A DNA stretch of 57,029 bases. Source: Blastococcus sp. Its GTDB lineage: Bacteria; Actinomycetota; Actinomycetes; Mycobacteriales; Geodermatophilaceae. A model generated the notes under the pieces. That model made no database searches, was not told the origin of the DNA, and worked only from the letters and a program-made list of their open reading frames with translations. Both the position numbers and the translations under genes were made by a program. The stretch spans positions 1 to 57,029 of the forward strand of contig JAOPWJ010000022.1 of NCBI GenBank assembly GCA_025965715.1, given 5' to 3'. Below, piece after piece: positions 8,391 through 16,786 of the stretch; position 1 is the stretch's first letter; the number at the start of each line of letters is the position of its first letter.

Positions 8391-9924
8391 GCGAGTGCTC
8401 CTCAGTCTTGTCTTCCGCGGCCTGGTCGGCCTTTCGTGCACGGGACGAGTTCCGGCGCCTGAGCAGCCGGGCCATGAGCGACGGCGCCACGATCTGGATG
8501 ATCGCCAGGGCCATGACCGCCAGGGCCAGCGGCCGGGTGAAGACGATGCCGATGTTGCCGTCGCCGATCGCCGAGGTCTGCACCAGCGCCTTCTCGAACA
8601 GCGGGCCGAGCACCAGGCCGAGGACCAGCGGCGCCATCGGGAGGTCCAGCCGCTTCATGAAGTAGCCGATGATCCCGAAGATCAGCACGACCCAGACGCT
8701 GTACATGCTGTTGGAGATCGAGTACGCGCCGACCAGGCTGGTCAGCAGGATCATCGGGTACATGTAGCCGTAGGGCACCCGCAGGATCTGCGCGAACACC
8801 GGGGCCAGTGGCAGGTTCAGCACCAGCAGGATCACGTTGCCGATGAAGAACGACGCGAGCAGGCCCCAGACCAGGGCCGGCTGCTCGTCGAACAGCAGCG
8901 GCCCCGGCTGGATACCGTTGATCATGAACGCGCCCAGCAGGACGGCCGTCGTGGCGCCACCCGGGATGCCCAGGGTGAGCGTGGGCACGAAGTTGGCGTT
9001 CGCTGCGGCGTTGTTGGCGCTCTCCGGGGCGGCGACGCCCTCGATGGCGCCGGTGCCGAACTCGTGGCCCCGCTTGGAGACGCGCTTCTCGATGCCGTAG
9101 GCCATGAACGAGGCCAGGGTCGAGCCGGCGCCGGGCAGGATGCCGAAGAGGAAGCCGAGGAAGCTGCCGCGCAGGATGGGGGCGGCCGACCGCTTGAGGT
9201 CGGCCTTGCTGATCAGCAGCTCGCGGAAGCCCGCACGGATCGGGGCCGCCGCGCCCTCCCGGATCTGGTACAGCACCTCGCCGACCGCGAACAGGCCGAT
9301 CATCACCTCGACGAACGGCACGCCCCCGAGCAGGTAGATCGAGTGGAACGTGAAGCGCGAGGTCCCGCTGCCCGGCTCGACGCCCACCGTGGAGATCAGC
9401 AGTCCGGTGAGCGCCATGAGCAGCCCCAGCGCCCGGTTGTCACCCGCGAAGCTGACGATGGTGGCGAGCCCCAGGATCATCACCGCCAGCATCTCCGGCG
9501 GCCCGAAGTCGAGCGCGAAGCGGGCGAACGGCGGCGCGAGCGCCACCAACAGGCCCAGGGAGATGATCGCCGCGACGAACGAGCCGATCGCCGAGATCGC
9601 CAGGGCCGCACCGGCGCGGCCCTGGCGCGCCATCTGGTAGCCGTCGAGGGTCGTGACGACGCTCGACGCCTCGCCCGGAGTCGAGATGAGCACCGAGGTG
9701 ATGGTGCCGCCGTACTGGGAGCCGTAGTAGATGCCGGCCAGCATGATCAGGCCGGTGACCGGCTCCAGCGAGAGCGTCAGGGGCAGCAGCACCGCGACGC
9801 CGGTCGTGGAGCCCAGGCCCGGGAGCACGCCGACGACGGTGCCGATGAGCACACCGACGAAGCACCACAGCAGGTTCTCGGGGGTCAGTGCCGTCGAGAA
9901 GCCAAGGACGAGGTTGTCGAGCAC
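8383..9924 (-). CDS. tctA: Tripartite tricarboxylate transporter permease, TctA family
   Basis: The 513-residue large membrane subunit of a TTT transporter that moves a carboxylate captured by TctC. The hallmark N-terminal block GVLPGLGSTTGVAVLLPLT and the central GSQYGGTITSVLISTPGEASS are present. A second inverted half has FLFGILPGAGSTLASFMAYGIEKRVSK, and there are about ten to twelve hydrophobic segments. It starts at GTG 9924, one base after the tctB stop. In this family solute specificity lies with TctC, so the cargo is unknown; the neighbouring CoA and hydroxyacid enzymes suggest an organic acid that is then catabolised. Confidence 0.95.
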   Translation of the reverse strand: MLDNLVLGFSTALTPENLLWCFVGVLIGTVVGVLPGLGSTTGVAVLLPLTLSLEPVTGLIMLAGIYYGSQYGGTITSVLISTPGEASSVVTTLDGYQMARQGRAGAALAISAIGSFVAAIISLGLLVALAPPFARFALDFGPPEMLAVMILGLATIVSFAGDNRALGLLMALTGLLISTVGVEPGSGTSRFTFHSIYLLGGVPFVEVMIGLFAVGEVLYQIREGAAAPIRAGFRELLISKADLKRSAAPILRGSFLGFLFGILPGAGSTLASFMAYGIEKRVSKRGHEFGTGAIEGVAAPESANNAAANANFVPTLTLGIPGGATTAVLLGAFMINGIQPGPLLFDEQPALVWGLLASFFIGNVILLVLNLPLAPVFAQILRVPYGYMYPMILLTSLVGAYSISNSMYSVWVVLIFGIIGYFMKRLDLPMAPLVLGLVLGPLFEKALVQTSAIGDGNIGIVFTRPLALAVMALAIIQIVAPSLMARLLRRRNSSRARKADQAAEDKTEEHSHG

Positions 9925-9925
9925 G

Positions 9926-10552
9926 TCAGCCTCCGATTCCGATGAGGCCGGCCGGCAGCGGCACCCGCAGGAAGACGACGAAGACCAGGTAGATCACGGC
10001 GACCGCCGCGAACGACACGATCGTCGCGGAGATCCAGGAACGTCGCTCCACCGCGGCGGAGATGAACAGGGAGAGCAGGAAGAAGCTGCCGAGGAAGCCG
10101 AGGAGCGGGACGAGCAGCACGGAGACGGTGAGGGCGACGAACACGATCACCAACTGGCGGCCGCGCATCGCCGCCGTCCGTCCGAAGATGTCGACGCCGT
10201 CCGACGTCCCCTCCCCGGCCTGCTCGCCGGAGGGCAGGGTGCCCCCCGGGAGGTCGTCGTCCGAGGAGACGCCTCCCGGGGGAGCTTCCGCGGCGGCGGC
10301 GACGATCTCCGCGAGCCCCTTGTCGTGCGGTGTCCTCTGCCCACGCAGGGTCGCGACCAGTTCCCAGCCGGCGATCAGCGTGATCAGCCCGCCGACGACC
10401 GCGGGCACGAGCCCGGGGCCGACCCGGAACTCGTCCAGGAACAGGCCGTAGCCGAGAGCGACGACGAAGGCGAACAGGCCGAGGGCGGTGAGAAGGCCGT
10501 AGACCACGGCCTGCTCGACCGCGATCCCCCGCTTGGCAGAGGGCTCGGTCAT
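9926..10552 (-). CDS. tctB: Tripartite tricarboxylate transporter small membrane subunit, TctB family
   Basis: A 208-residue protein with the expected four hydrophobic segments (VVYGLLTALGLFAFVVALGYG, GLVPAVVGGLITLIAGWELV, QLVIVFVALTVSVLLVPLLGFLGSFFLL, WISATIVSFAAVAVIYLVFVVFL) split by a hydrophilic cytoplasmic loop at about 68-125. That loop is longer than usual and acidic/Gly-rich. Order and overlap (ATG overlapping the tctC stop, one base before tctA) are the classic tctCBA arrangement. Confidence 0.92.
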   Translation of the reverse strand: MTEPSAKRGIAVEQAVVYGLLTALGLFAFVVALGYGLFLDEFRVGPGLVPAVVGGLITLIAGWELVATLRGQRTPHDKGLAEIVAAAAEAPPGGVSSDDDLPGGTLPSGEQAGEGTSDGVDIFGRTAAMRGRQLVIVFVALTVSVLLVPLLGFLGSFFLLSLFISAAVERRSWISATIVSFAAVAVIYLVFVVFLRVPLPAGLIGIGG

Positions 10553-11529
10553 CCCTCGAGAACCTGCTTCAGCAGCTCGTTGTTGCCCTTGAGGTACTCG
10601 GTGAAGTCATCGCCCGAGGCCGTGTTGGCCTGCAGGTAGTTGTCCTCGATGTAGGTCTTGTACTCGTCGGTCCCGACGGCCTTCTCGAGGGTGCTCACCC
10701 AATAGTCCTTGGCGGCGTCGGCGATGCCGCCGGGTGCGAGCACGCCGCGGAACTGGGCGAAGGCGACGTCGATGCCCTGCTCCTTCGCCGTCTCGATGTC
10801 GGCCAGCTCCTCGTAGTCGGAGTAGCGCTCCTCGGAGTACGCGCACAGCGCCTTCACGTCACCGGACTCCAGCTGGCCGATGATCTCCCCGGGGTTGAGG
10901 GAGGCGATGTCGATCTGGCCACCCAGCAGCGCGGCGGTCAGTTCGCCGCCGGACTCGAAGGGCACCCGGTCGAACTCGACGCCGGTCTCCTGCTCCGTGA
11001 GCGTGAAGACGATGTTGTCCAGGCCGGTGATGCCGCTGATTCCGGCGGTGATGCGCTCGTTCTCGGCCGCGTCGACGACGTCCGTGCAGGTCTCGTAGGG
11101 GCTGTCGGCCGGAACGATCATCAGGGTGTAGTCGTCGCCGAGCTTCATGATGGGCGTGAAGTCGGTGTAGTCGAACTCCACCTCGCCGCTGAGCGGGAGC
11201 GCCAGCAGCGCGGTCTCGGTCGCCAGCAGCGTCTGCGCGTCGCCGTTCTTGCCCAGGAAGGTCGAGTAGCCGACGGCCCCGGACCCACCCTCACGGTTCT
11301 CGACGTTGACGCTGGCGTCCTTGTCGGCCGCCTCGATCATGGTGGCCGTCGCGCGGCCGGCCCGGTCGCTGCCGCCACCGGCGCCGAAGGGAACGATCAT
11401 CGTGACGTCGCCGCGCGGCGTGAACGAGCCGCTGCTGTCGTCGGCGGAGTCGGCGCCGCCGCCACAGGCCGCGAGGGACAGCGCCAGGATCGAGGTCGTG
11501 GCCAGGACGGTGGAACGCGTGCGCTTCAA
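10549..11529 (-). CDS. tctC: Tripartite tricarboxylate transporter substrate-binding lipoprotein, TctC family
   Basis: A 326-residue extracytoplasmic solute receptor (Bug family). The start is TTG 11529, six bases after a strong AAGGAG; the frame opens further upstream, but that site has no comparable signal. Residues 1-22 form a lipoprotein signal with lipobox LAAC, so it is membrane-anchored. The mature part shows the TctC signatures MIVPFGAGGGSDRAGRATA and later FESGGELTAALLGGQIDIASLNPGE. It should bind a carboxylate and deliver it to TctAB. The ligand is not predictable; the nearby enzymes suggest a di- or hydroxy-carboxylate. Confidence 0.93.
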   Translation of the reverse strand: MKRTRSTVLATTSILALSLAACGGGADSADDSSGSFTPRGDVTMIVPFGAGGGSDRAGRATATMIEAADKDASVNVENREGGSGAVGYSTFLGKNGDAQTLLATETALLALPLSGEVEFDYTDFTPIMKLGDDYTLMIVPADSPYETCTDVVDAAENERITAGISGITGLDNIVFTLTEQETGVEFDRVPFESGGELTAALLGGQIDIASLNPGEIIGQLESGDVKALCAYSEERYSDYEELADIETAKEQGIDVAFAQFRGVLAPGGIADAAKDYWVSTLEKAVGTDEYKTYIEDNYLQANTASGDDFTEYLKGNNELLKQVLEG

Positions 11530-11570
11530 AGGAACTCCTTCTTTGCAGGGGTGGAGCCGGATGTGGGCGC

Positions 11571-11969
11571 TCATCGGACCTGCGCGGCCTTGGCAGCGAG
11601 CCGCTGCTCGAACGCCGGAAGGTCGACGATGAAGCGCTCGTGGGTGCCCGTGCCGATGACCTCCGTGTCGTCCTCGACGCGGATCTCGAAGGCGACGCGG
11701 CGGCGGTCGACCTCGGTGACGGTCGCCGTCGCCCGCACCGTCTGGCCGAGCAGCGTGGGCGCGGAGTGGACGATCTCCACCTTGCTGCCGACGCTGGCCT
11801 GGTCCTCCCGCAGGTAAGGAGCCAGACCCTCGATGGCCGCCTCCTCCAGGAGCAGGACGAGGTTCGGGGTGGAGAAGATGTCGTAGTCACCGCGACGGGT
11901 GCAGTGCTCCGCGGCGACGGTGCGCTCCAGAACGCCGTGGACGCCGGGCGCGAGTGCGGTGCTGGTCAT
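11571..11969 (-). CDS. Hot-dog thioesterase of the FlK (fluoroacetyl-CoA thioesterase-like) family
   Basis: A 132-residue single hot-dog protein. The FlK-like pattern is clear: FSTPNLVLLLEEAAIEGLAPYL (Thr/Glu active-site region), SVGSKVEIVHSAPTLLGQTV (His), and a C-terminal GTGTHERFIVD. Relatives hydrolyse short acyl-CoAs. In this operon it could release CoA from a stalled intermediate or protect the CoA pool during growth on the imported acid. The ATG at 11969 is preceded by GAGGAG. It lies between the CoA-transferase gene and tctC, all on one strand with short gaps. Confidence 0.85.
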   Translation of the reverse strand: MTSTALAPGVHGVLERTVAAEHCTRRGDYDIFSTPNLVLLLEEAAIEGLAPYLREDQASVGSKVEIVHSAPTLLGQTVRATATVTEVDRRRVAFEIRVEDDTEVIGTGTHERFIVDLPAFEQRLAAKAAQVR

Positions 11970-11980
11970 GGTGGGGCTCC

Positions 11981-13246
11981 TCAGATGGGTCGGTCGTCGG
12001 CGGACGGGGCGGGAACCTCGGGCAGAGCGGCGGAAGGGTGGGCCGGATCGGCGGCGACGCCCGAATCGAGGAGCGCGGTCACCTCGGCGGACGGGATCTC
12101 CGCCCACTCGAGGGCGGCGCGGGTGCTGTTCCCCAGCTGTGGCCCGGCGCAGTCCTGTCGCGCCGGGGTGCGGGACAGGCGCATCGGCGACCCGAGCTGG
12201 CGGATCGGTCCGAGCGCCGGGTGGGGCGCGTCCCAGAAGTAGCCCCGCTGGTTCAGGTGGTCGTCGGTGAAGACCTGGCCGTAGTCGGCGATCGGCGCGC
12301 AGGGCACGCCCGCCGCGTCCAGCGTCGCGATCAGGTCGGCCGTCGTGCGCGTCGAGGTGACCGCCTCGATCGCCGGGATGAGGGTGTCGCGGTGCCCGTG
12401 CCGGATGGACCCGGTCGCGTAGCGCTCGTCGTCCCGGATGTGCTCGAGGCCGAGGGCCGCGCAGAAGGCCGCCCAGGTCTTGTCCGTGACGGCGCCCGCG
12501 GTGATGTACCCGTCGGCGCTGCGCAGGGCCTGGTAGGGGGCGGTGCTCTGGTGTGCCGAGCCCAGCGGGTGACCGACCTCGCCGGTGGCGAAGTACTTGC
12601 CGGCCTCCCAGATGGCGAACGAGACACCGGACTCCAGCAGCGACACGTCGAGGTACTGACCCACGCCGGAGCGGTCGCGCTCCTTGAGCGCCGCGGTCAC
12701 CCCGAGGGCGACGTAGAGGGCGCACACCAGGTCGCAGATCGGCACGCCGATCTTGACCGGATCGCCGTCCGGCGTCCCCGTGATGCTCATCAGCCCGCCG
12801 CGGGCCTGGGCCATGATGTCGAGGCCGGGCAGCGACGCGAGCGGGCCGTCCTGCCCCCACCCGGACGCGGACGCGTAGACGATCCGCGGATTGATCTCCC
12901 GGATGGCGTCGTAGCCGAAGCCCAGTCCGGTCATCGCGCCGGGCCGCAGGTTCTCGACCAGGACGTCGGCGCGCTCGGCCAGGCGGAGGAACGCCGCCTT
13001 GCCCTCGGCCGACTTCAGGTCCAGCGCCACGGACTCCTTGTTCCGGTTGAGCCGCACGAACGGCGAGCTCTCGCCGTCGAGGAACGGGCCGGTCGCCCGG
13101 ACGGGGTCACCCCCGATCGGGTTCTCGATCTTCAGGACGCGTGCGCCGAGGTCGGCGAGCTGCATGGTCGCGAAGGGAGCCGCCATGAAGGCGCCCACCT
13201 CCAGCACCGTCACCCCCTCCAGGGGCGCAGCGAAATCGACTGCCAC
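11981..13246 (-). CDS. Family III CoA-transferase, CaiB/BaiF type
   Basis: A 421-residue family III acyl-CoA transferase, first gene of the leftward operon. It carries the N-terminal GVTVLEVGAFMAAPFATMQLADLGARVLKIE block, NRNKESVALDLK, and the catalytic aspartate within LPGLDIMAQARGG (Asp143). GTG 13246 follows CGGAGG at seven bases. Such enzymes move CoA from a donor such as succinyl-CoA to carboxylates (oxalate, carnitine, malate, mesaconate). Together with the transporter next door it probably activates the imported acid. The acceptor is unknown. GntR binding in the intergenic region upstream is the probable control. Confidence 0.93.
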   Translation of the reverse strand: MAVDFAAPLEGVTVLEVGAFMAAPFATMQLADLGARVLKIENPIGGDPVRATGPFLDGESSPFVRLNRNKESVALDLKSAEGKAAFLRLAERADVLVENLRPGAMTGLGFGYDAIREINPRIVYASASGWGQDGPLASLPGLDIMAQARGGLMSITGTPDGDPVKIGVPICDLVCALYVALGVTAALKERDRSGVGQYLDVSLLESGVSFAIWEAGKYFATGEVGHPLGSAHQSTAPYQALRSADGYITAGAVTDKTWAAFCAALGLEHIRDDERYATGSIRHGHRDTLIPAIEAVTSTRTTADLIATLDAAGVPCAPIADYGQVFTDDHLNQRGYFWDAPHPALGPIRQLGSPMRLSRTPARQDCAGPQLGNSTRAALEWAEIPSAEVTALLDSGVAADPAHPSAALPEVPAPSADDRPI

Positions 13247-13320
13247 AAGCAGCCTCCGTTCCTGTTTCTGCCGCTTTTCGTGTCGCTGGAGGGTGGTGCG
13301 CCTCACAGCCGCTGGACTAC

Positions 13321-13349
13321 TGTCTACAAAAGGCAGGCGCGCAAGACAA
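13321..13349 (-). promoter_or_regulatory. Candidate promoter and GntR operator of the leftward catabolic operon
   Basis: On the minus strand, TTGTCT (13349-13344) and TAGACA (13326-13321) are separated by 17 bases, a plausible -35/-10 pair for the CoA-transferase gene that starts 75 bases on. The dyad TGTCTACA (13321-13328) overlaps the -10 and resembles TTGTnTACAA-type sites of FCD-group GntR regulators. The gntR gene diverges from the same 193-base gap. This is inferred from pattern only. Confidence 0.4.
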
Positions 13350-13439
13350 CCCTCACAGGCCGATCCGTTACAAAGTCATGTCGATCGACGCCCGCCCTCA
13401 CCGGCGGCGTCAGGCCTGCCCAGAGAGAGGAGTACCGCC

Positions 13440-14201
13440 GTGACCGAACCGGACCACCCGTCCGTCGCACGGCGCATCTCCGCGCCCCCCAGCATGTCCG
13501 CCCTGGCCGCCGAGGCACTGCGCGACATGGTGCTCGCCGGCGACCTGCGCCCGGGTGACCGCGTCATCGAGAACCGGCTCACTGAGCAGCTCGGCGTGAG
13601 CCGCCCGCCCCTGCGCGAGGCCATGCGGGTCCTCGAGCAGGAAGGCCTGATCGTCCAGGTGCCCCGGAAGGGTGCCGTCGTCGCGCCGATCACCCCCCAC
13701 GACATCTACGAGATCGTGTCGCTGCGCGAGGAGATCGAGCAGATCGCCGTCCGTCTGGGCGTCCCGGTCCGCTCGCGGGAGCGGCTGGAGCGGCTCCGCC
13801 TGGCGTTCGCCAACCTCGAGGCCGCGGCCGAGGAACCGGGCGCCTCCCGCGTCGTCGAGACCAGCTTCGCCTTCCACCTCGCCGTGGTGGGGCTGGCCGG
13901 GCACAAGCGCCTCGAGGACGTCTACCGGTCGCTGTCGCTGCAGATGCGCATGTGCATGGCGATGAATCGCCGGGCCCGAGCCGCGATCGAGACCGCCCGC
14001 GAGGACGCCGCCCGACACCGCCCCCTGATGGAGCTCGTCGAGGCCGGCGACCTCGAGGGGATGGCGCACACCCTGGCCCACCACGGCCAGCGGACGTTCC
14101 TGCTGACCATCGAGGACGACGCGGAAGGCCACTCCCCCGAGTCGCGGGCGTGGTTCGCCCGGATCCGCAAGGAGGAAGAGGAGGCCATGCGCCATGACTG
14201 A
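13440..14201 (+). CDS. GntR-family transcriptional regulator, FadR/FCD subfamily
   Basis: A 253-residue regulator with an N-terminal winged helix (about 15-85: SALAAEALRDMVLAGDLRPGDR, NRLTEQLGVSRPPLREAMRVLEQEGLI) and a helical FCD effector domain (about 95-225). That domain has the metal/ligand histidines expected of the fold, in FAFHLAVVGLAGHKRLE and TLAHHGQRTF. The GTG start follows AGAGAGGAG. It lies at the junction of the two arms of the catabolic island and its stop overlaps the next start, so it probably regulates both arms in response to the organic acid or a CoA intermediate. Confidence 0.92.
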   Translation: MTEPDHPSVARRISAPPSMSALAAEALRDMVLAGDLRPGDRVIENRLTEQLGVSRPPLREAMRVLEQEGLIVQVPRKGAVVAPITPHDIYEIVSLREEIEQIAVRLGVPVRSRERLERLRLAFANLEAAAEEPGASRVVETSFAFHLAVVGLAGHKRLEDVYRSLSLQMRMCMAMNRRARAAIETAREDAARHRPLMELVEAGDLEGMAHTLAHHGQRTFLLTIEDDAEGHSPESRAWFARIRKEEEEAMRHD

Positions 14202-14661
14202 CAGCGCCATGACTCGACACGCCGCGGGTGACAGCGCCACGGGTGCCCTGGGGGAAGCGGGGACGGGTCTCGCCGCACTGGAGGCGGCGATCGGCTGGAC
14301 CGGCCCGGAGCGGGTGGATGCCGTGGAGCGGCGGCACCTGAGCGACTACCGGCGCGCGGTCGGCCTCGATCCCGCGGGCACCGACGTCCCGGCCACCTTC
14401 TGCGCCTGCTTCCTCACCGAGCCCCCGACGATGCCGGCGGCCCTGCAGTACGGGCTCGGCTGGATCAACGGCGGCGACCGCTTCGAGGTGCACCGCGACC
14501 TGCGGCTCGGCGACGAGGTGACCTCTCAGCTGGCCTTCACCGGCGTGGAGGAGAAGAAGGGCCGCAGCGGCACGCTGGCGCTGCTGACCTTCGTCACCGA
14601 CTTCCGGCTGCCCGACGGCGCGCTGGCCGTGCGCCACATCGGCACGCGGGTGCGGCGATGA
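14194..14661 (+). CDS. MaoC-like dehydratase N-terminal (FAS1-like) hot-dog domain protein
   Basis: A 155-residue protein matching the N-terminal half of two-domain MaoC/HTD2-like hydratases: IGWTGPERVDAVERRHLSDYRRAVG, then ATFCACFLTEPPTMPAALQYGLGWINGGDRFEVHRDLRLGDEV and a strand-rich end. In families such as mesaconyl-C4-CoA hydratase this half is fused to a catalytic MaoC half. Here it is a separate gene whose stop overlaps the next start (ATGA), so the two probably form a heteromer. ATG 14194 overlaps the gntR end by eight bases. It lacks the catalytic Asp/His motif, so it is probably structural or substrate-binding. Confidence 0.82.
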   Translation: MTDSAMTRHAAGDSATGALGEAGTGLAALEAAIGWTGPERVDAVERRHLSDYRRAVGLDPAGTDVPATFCACFLTEPPTMPAALQYGLGWINGGDRFEVHRDLRLGDEVTSQLAFTGVEEKKGRSGTLALLTFVTDFRLPDGALAVRHIGTRVRR

Positions 14662-15059
14662 GCGCGGTCGAGGGTCTTTCCGACGAGACGACCCGCACCG
14701 AGACCGCCTCCCTCCGCACGCTCGTGCAGTACGCGGGCGCCAGCGGCGACTTCTACGAGATGCACTACGACCTTCCCTTCGCCCACGCGCGCGGCCACCG
14801 CGAGCTGGCCGTGCACGGCCTGCTCAAGGCCGCCTGGTTGAGCCGGCTGGTCGACGACTGGTTCGCCGGGCGCGGTCGGCTGGCCGTGCTGGACATCCGG
14901 TACCGCGGCATGGACTTCCGGGAGGAGCCGGTCACCTGCGGCGGCCGGATCACCGGCCGCACCGGCGACCGGGTCGAGGTCGAGGTGTGGACCGCGGACG
15001 CGGACGGCGCCCGCACCACCGTGGGCACCGCCGAAGTAGACCTGGCAGGAGAGCGATGA
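14658..15059 (+). CDS. MaoC-family (R)-specific hydratase domain protein
   Basis: A 133-residue hot-dog protein with the hydratase catalytic motif in the form YAGASGDFYEMHYD (Asp and His of the usual DxNxxH site, with a variant FYEM middle), followed by AVHGLLKAAWLSRL. It should add water to, or remove it from, an enoyl-CoA with help from the preceding half-domain protein. The variant loop suggests a substrate other than straight-chain enoyl-CoA. It overlaps its neighbours on both sides by four bases (ATGA), so it is translationally coupled. Confidence 0.85.
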   Translation: MSAVEGLSDETTRTETASLRTLVQYAGASGDFYEMHYDLPFAHARGHRELAVHGLLKAAWLSRLVDDWFAGRGRLAVLDIRYRGMDFREEPVTCGGRITGRTGDRVEVEVWTADADGARTTVGTAEVDLAGER

Positions 15060-15964
15060 GCACGCTGGAGGAACTCACCGCCCTGACCGGGGAGCTGGGT
15101 CATCCGGTGCTCGTCACCGCCCCCGACTCGGCCGGGCGCTTTCCCGACGGCTCCCGCTACAAGGTGGAGATCCCGAGCTGCGAGGGCCCGGCCGTGATGG
15201 AGGCCGTGCTCGACGAGGCCGCCGCCCGCGGCGTCCGGATCGACCGCGTCTCCCAGGGCAGCGGCGTGATGATGCTGACCGACGCCGAGATCGAGCGGAT
15301 GGTCGCCCTCGGCGCCCAGCACGACATCGAGGTCTGCCTGTTCCTCGGGCCCCGGAGCGCCTGGGACATCGGCGGCCAGACCAAGGTGTCGGCCGCCGTC
15401 GGGGCCGCGGCGCGCGGGAACGCCGCGGTCGCGGCCTCCCTCGGCGATGCCGAGCGGGCGGTGCGCCTGGGCGTCCGCAGCCTGCTGGTCGGCGACATCG
15501 GCGTCCTGCAGCTTCTCGGCGACATGAAGCGCGGTGGCCGGATGCCCGCCGACCTCGTCCTCAAGACCTCGGTGCTCATGCCCCTGGGCAACGGCCCGAC
15601 GGCCGCACTCTACGAGCAGATCGGGGCCACCAGCCTCAACATCTCCACCGACCTGACCGTCGCCCAGATCGCCGAGATGCGGGCGGTCACCACCTCACCG
15701 ATCGACATGTACGTCGAGGTGCCCGACGACCAGGGCGGCAGCGTCCGCTTCTACGACGTCCCCGAGGTCGTCCGGGTCGCCGCACCGGTCTATCTCAAGC
15801 TGGGTCTGCGCAACGCCCCGAACATCTACCCGGCAGGCCAGCACCTCGGGGCGACCCCGTCGCTGCTCGGTCGCGAGCGGGTGCGGCGGGCCGAGCTGGT
15901 CCTGCGCCTGCTCGCCGAACTGGCCCCGGACCTCGCGGCCACCCCCAGCCTGGTCGCCCGCTGA
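15056..15964 (+). CDS. Conserved TIM-barrel-like protein of unknown function
   Basis: A 302-residue soluble protein. Alternating strand/helix blocks suggest a TIM barrel: RIDRVSQGSGVMML, DIEVCLFLGPRSAW, LGVRSLLVGDIGVLQLLG, ADLVLKTSVLMPLGNGP, GATSLNISTDLTVAQIAEM, SPIDMYVEVPDDQGGSVRFYDVPEVVR. A distant tie to U32-type proteins is possible, but the U32 signature is not visible. Conserved-looking polar clusters (GSG, GPRSAWDIGGQTK, PDDQGGSVRFYD) suggest an enzyme. ATG 15056 overlaps the MaoC stop and follows AGGAGAG. Its position between hydratase and aldolase genes suggests it handles a pathway intermediate. Confidence 0.75.
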   Translation: MSTLEELTALTGELGHPVLVTAPDSAGRFPDGSRYKVEIPSCEGPAVMEAVLDEAAARGVRIDRVSQGSGVMMLTDAEIERMVALGAQHDIEVCLFLGPRSAWDIGGQTKVSAAVGAAARGNAAVAASLGDAERAVRLGVRSLLVGDIGVLQLLGDMKRGGRMPADLVLKTSVLMPLGNGPTAALYEQIGATSLNISTDLTVAQIAEMRAVTTSPIDMYVEVPDDQGGSVRFYDVPEVVRVAAPVYLKLGLRNAPNIYPAGQHLGATPSLLGRERVRRAELVLRLLAELAPDLAATPSLVAR

Positions 15965-15996
15965 GCGTCGGCGGCCCAACATCCCAGGAGGAATCC

Positions 15997-16764
15997 ATGC
16001 CCCCGCTCTTCACCGGCGTCGGTGTCGCACTCGTCTCGCTCTTCGACGACGACGGCCGACTCGACACCGCGGCGACCGCCGACCTCGCCGTCGCGCTGAC
16101 CGGGCTGGGCATGCGCTCGGTGCTCGTGGCCGGCACGACCGGTGAGGCGATGGCCCTCTCGGTGGAGGAGCGCAGCGCGCTCATCGGAGCCGTCCGGGCC
16201 GCCGTGCCCGCCGACGTCCCGGTGATCGCCGGCACCGGCGCCCCTACGGGTTCCCAGTCGGCGCACCTGACCGAGCGGGCCTTCGACGCCGGTGCGGACG
16301 CCGCTCTCGTGCTCTCCCCGCCCGCGGTCGCCGACCCGCGCCCCTACTTCGACCGGGTGGCGAAGGCATCGAAGGGCCGGCCGCTGCTGGCCTACCACTT
16401 CCCCTTCGCGTCGGCGCCCGGCATTCCGGTCGAGTACCTGCCCGAGCTGCCGGTCAGCGGCATCAAGGACTCCTGCGGGGACGCCGGCCGGCTCATCGAG
16501 GAGGTCGAGTCCTTCCACGGCGACATCTACGTCGGCAACACCACGATGCTCACGCTGGGCGGTGCCATCGGAGTCACCGGCGCGATCCTGGTGCTGGCCA
16601 ACGCCGAGCCGGAGATGTGCATTGCCGCCTTCGACGGCGACGGGAAGGCCCAGATCGGCCTCGCCGCCCCGCACCGCGCCTCGATGGTCGGCTTCCCGGT
16701 CGGCATCAAGCAGCTGGTGGCCGACCGCTTCGGGGTCTCGGCAGTGGCGCGGGTGGGTGCGTGA
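15997..16764 (+). CDS. Dihydrodipicolinate synthase/N-acetylneuraminate lyase (DapA) family aldolase or dehydratase
   Basis: A 255-residue class I lyase. The Schiff-base lysine is in SGIKDS (Lys157), the acid/base tyrosine in LAYHFPF (Tyr133), and the carboxylate loop GTTGE is at 46-50. It is shorter than the usual 290-300 residues, with the C-terminal helical part trimmed. Members cleave or dehydrate 2-oxo acids to pyruvate or related oxo-acids, and true lysine biosynthesis is unlikely in this context. It starts 32 bases after the previous gene, with AGGAGG before ATG. The substrate is probably the oxo-acid produced upstream in this pathway. Confidence 0.9.
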   Translation: MPPLFTGVGVALVSLFDDDGRLDTAATADLAVALTGLGMRSVLVAGTTGEAMALSVEERSALIGAVRAAVPADVPVIAGTGAPTGSQSAHLTERAFDAGADAALVLSPPAVADPRPYFDRVAKASKGRPLLAYHFPFASAPGIPVEYLPELPVSGIKDSCGDAGRLIEEVESFHGDIYVGNTTMLTLGGAIGVTGAILVLANAEPEMCIAAFDGDGKAQIGLAAPHRASMVGFPVGIKQLVADRFGVSAVARVGA

Positions 16765-16786
16765 CCAGCCCCTCGGGGAGCTAGGC

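Noticed and set aside
8308-9945. Long plus-strand frame opposite tctA
   Set aside because: Its translation is His/Gln/Arg/Asp-rich, as antisense frames of GC-rich genes are, while the minus strand encodes a clear TctA.
16292-16786. N-terminal extension of glycerate kinase from 16292
   Set aside because: This part overlaps the DapA-family gene in another frame and lacks kinase similarity; GTG 16787 with GGGGAG fits the family start.
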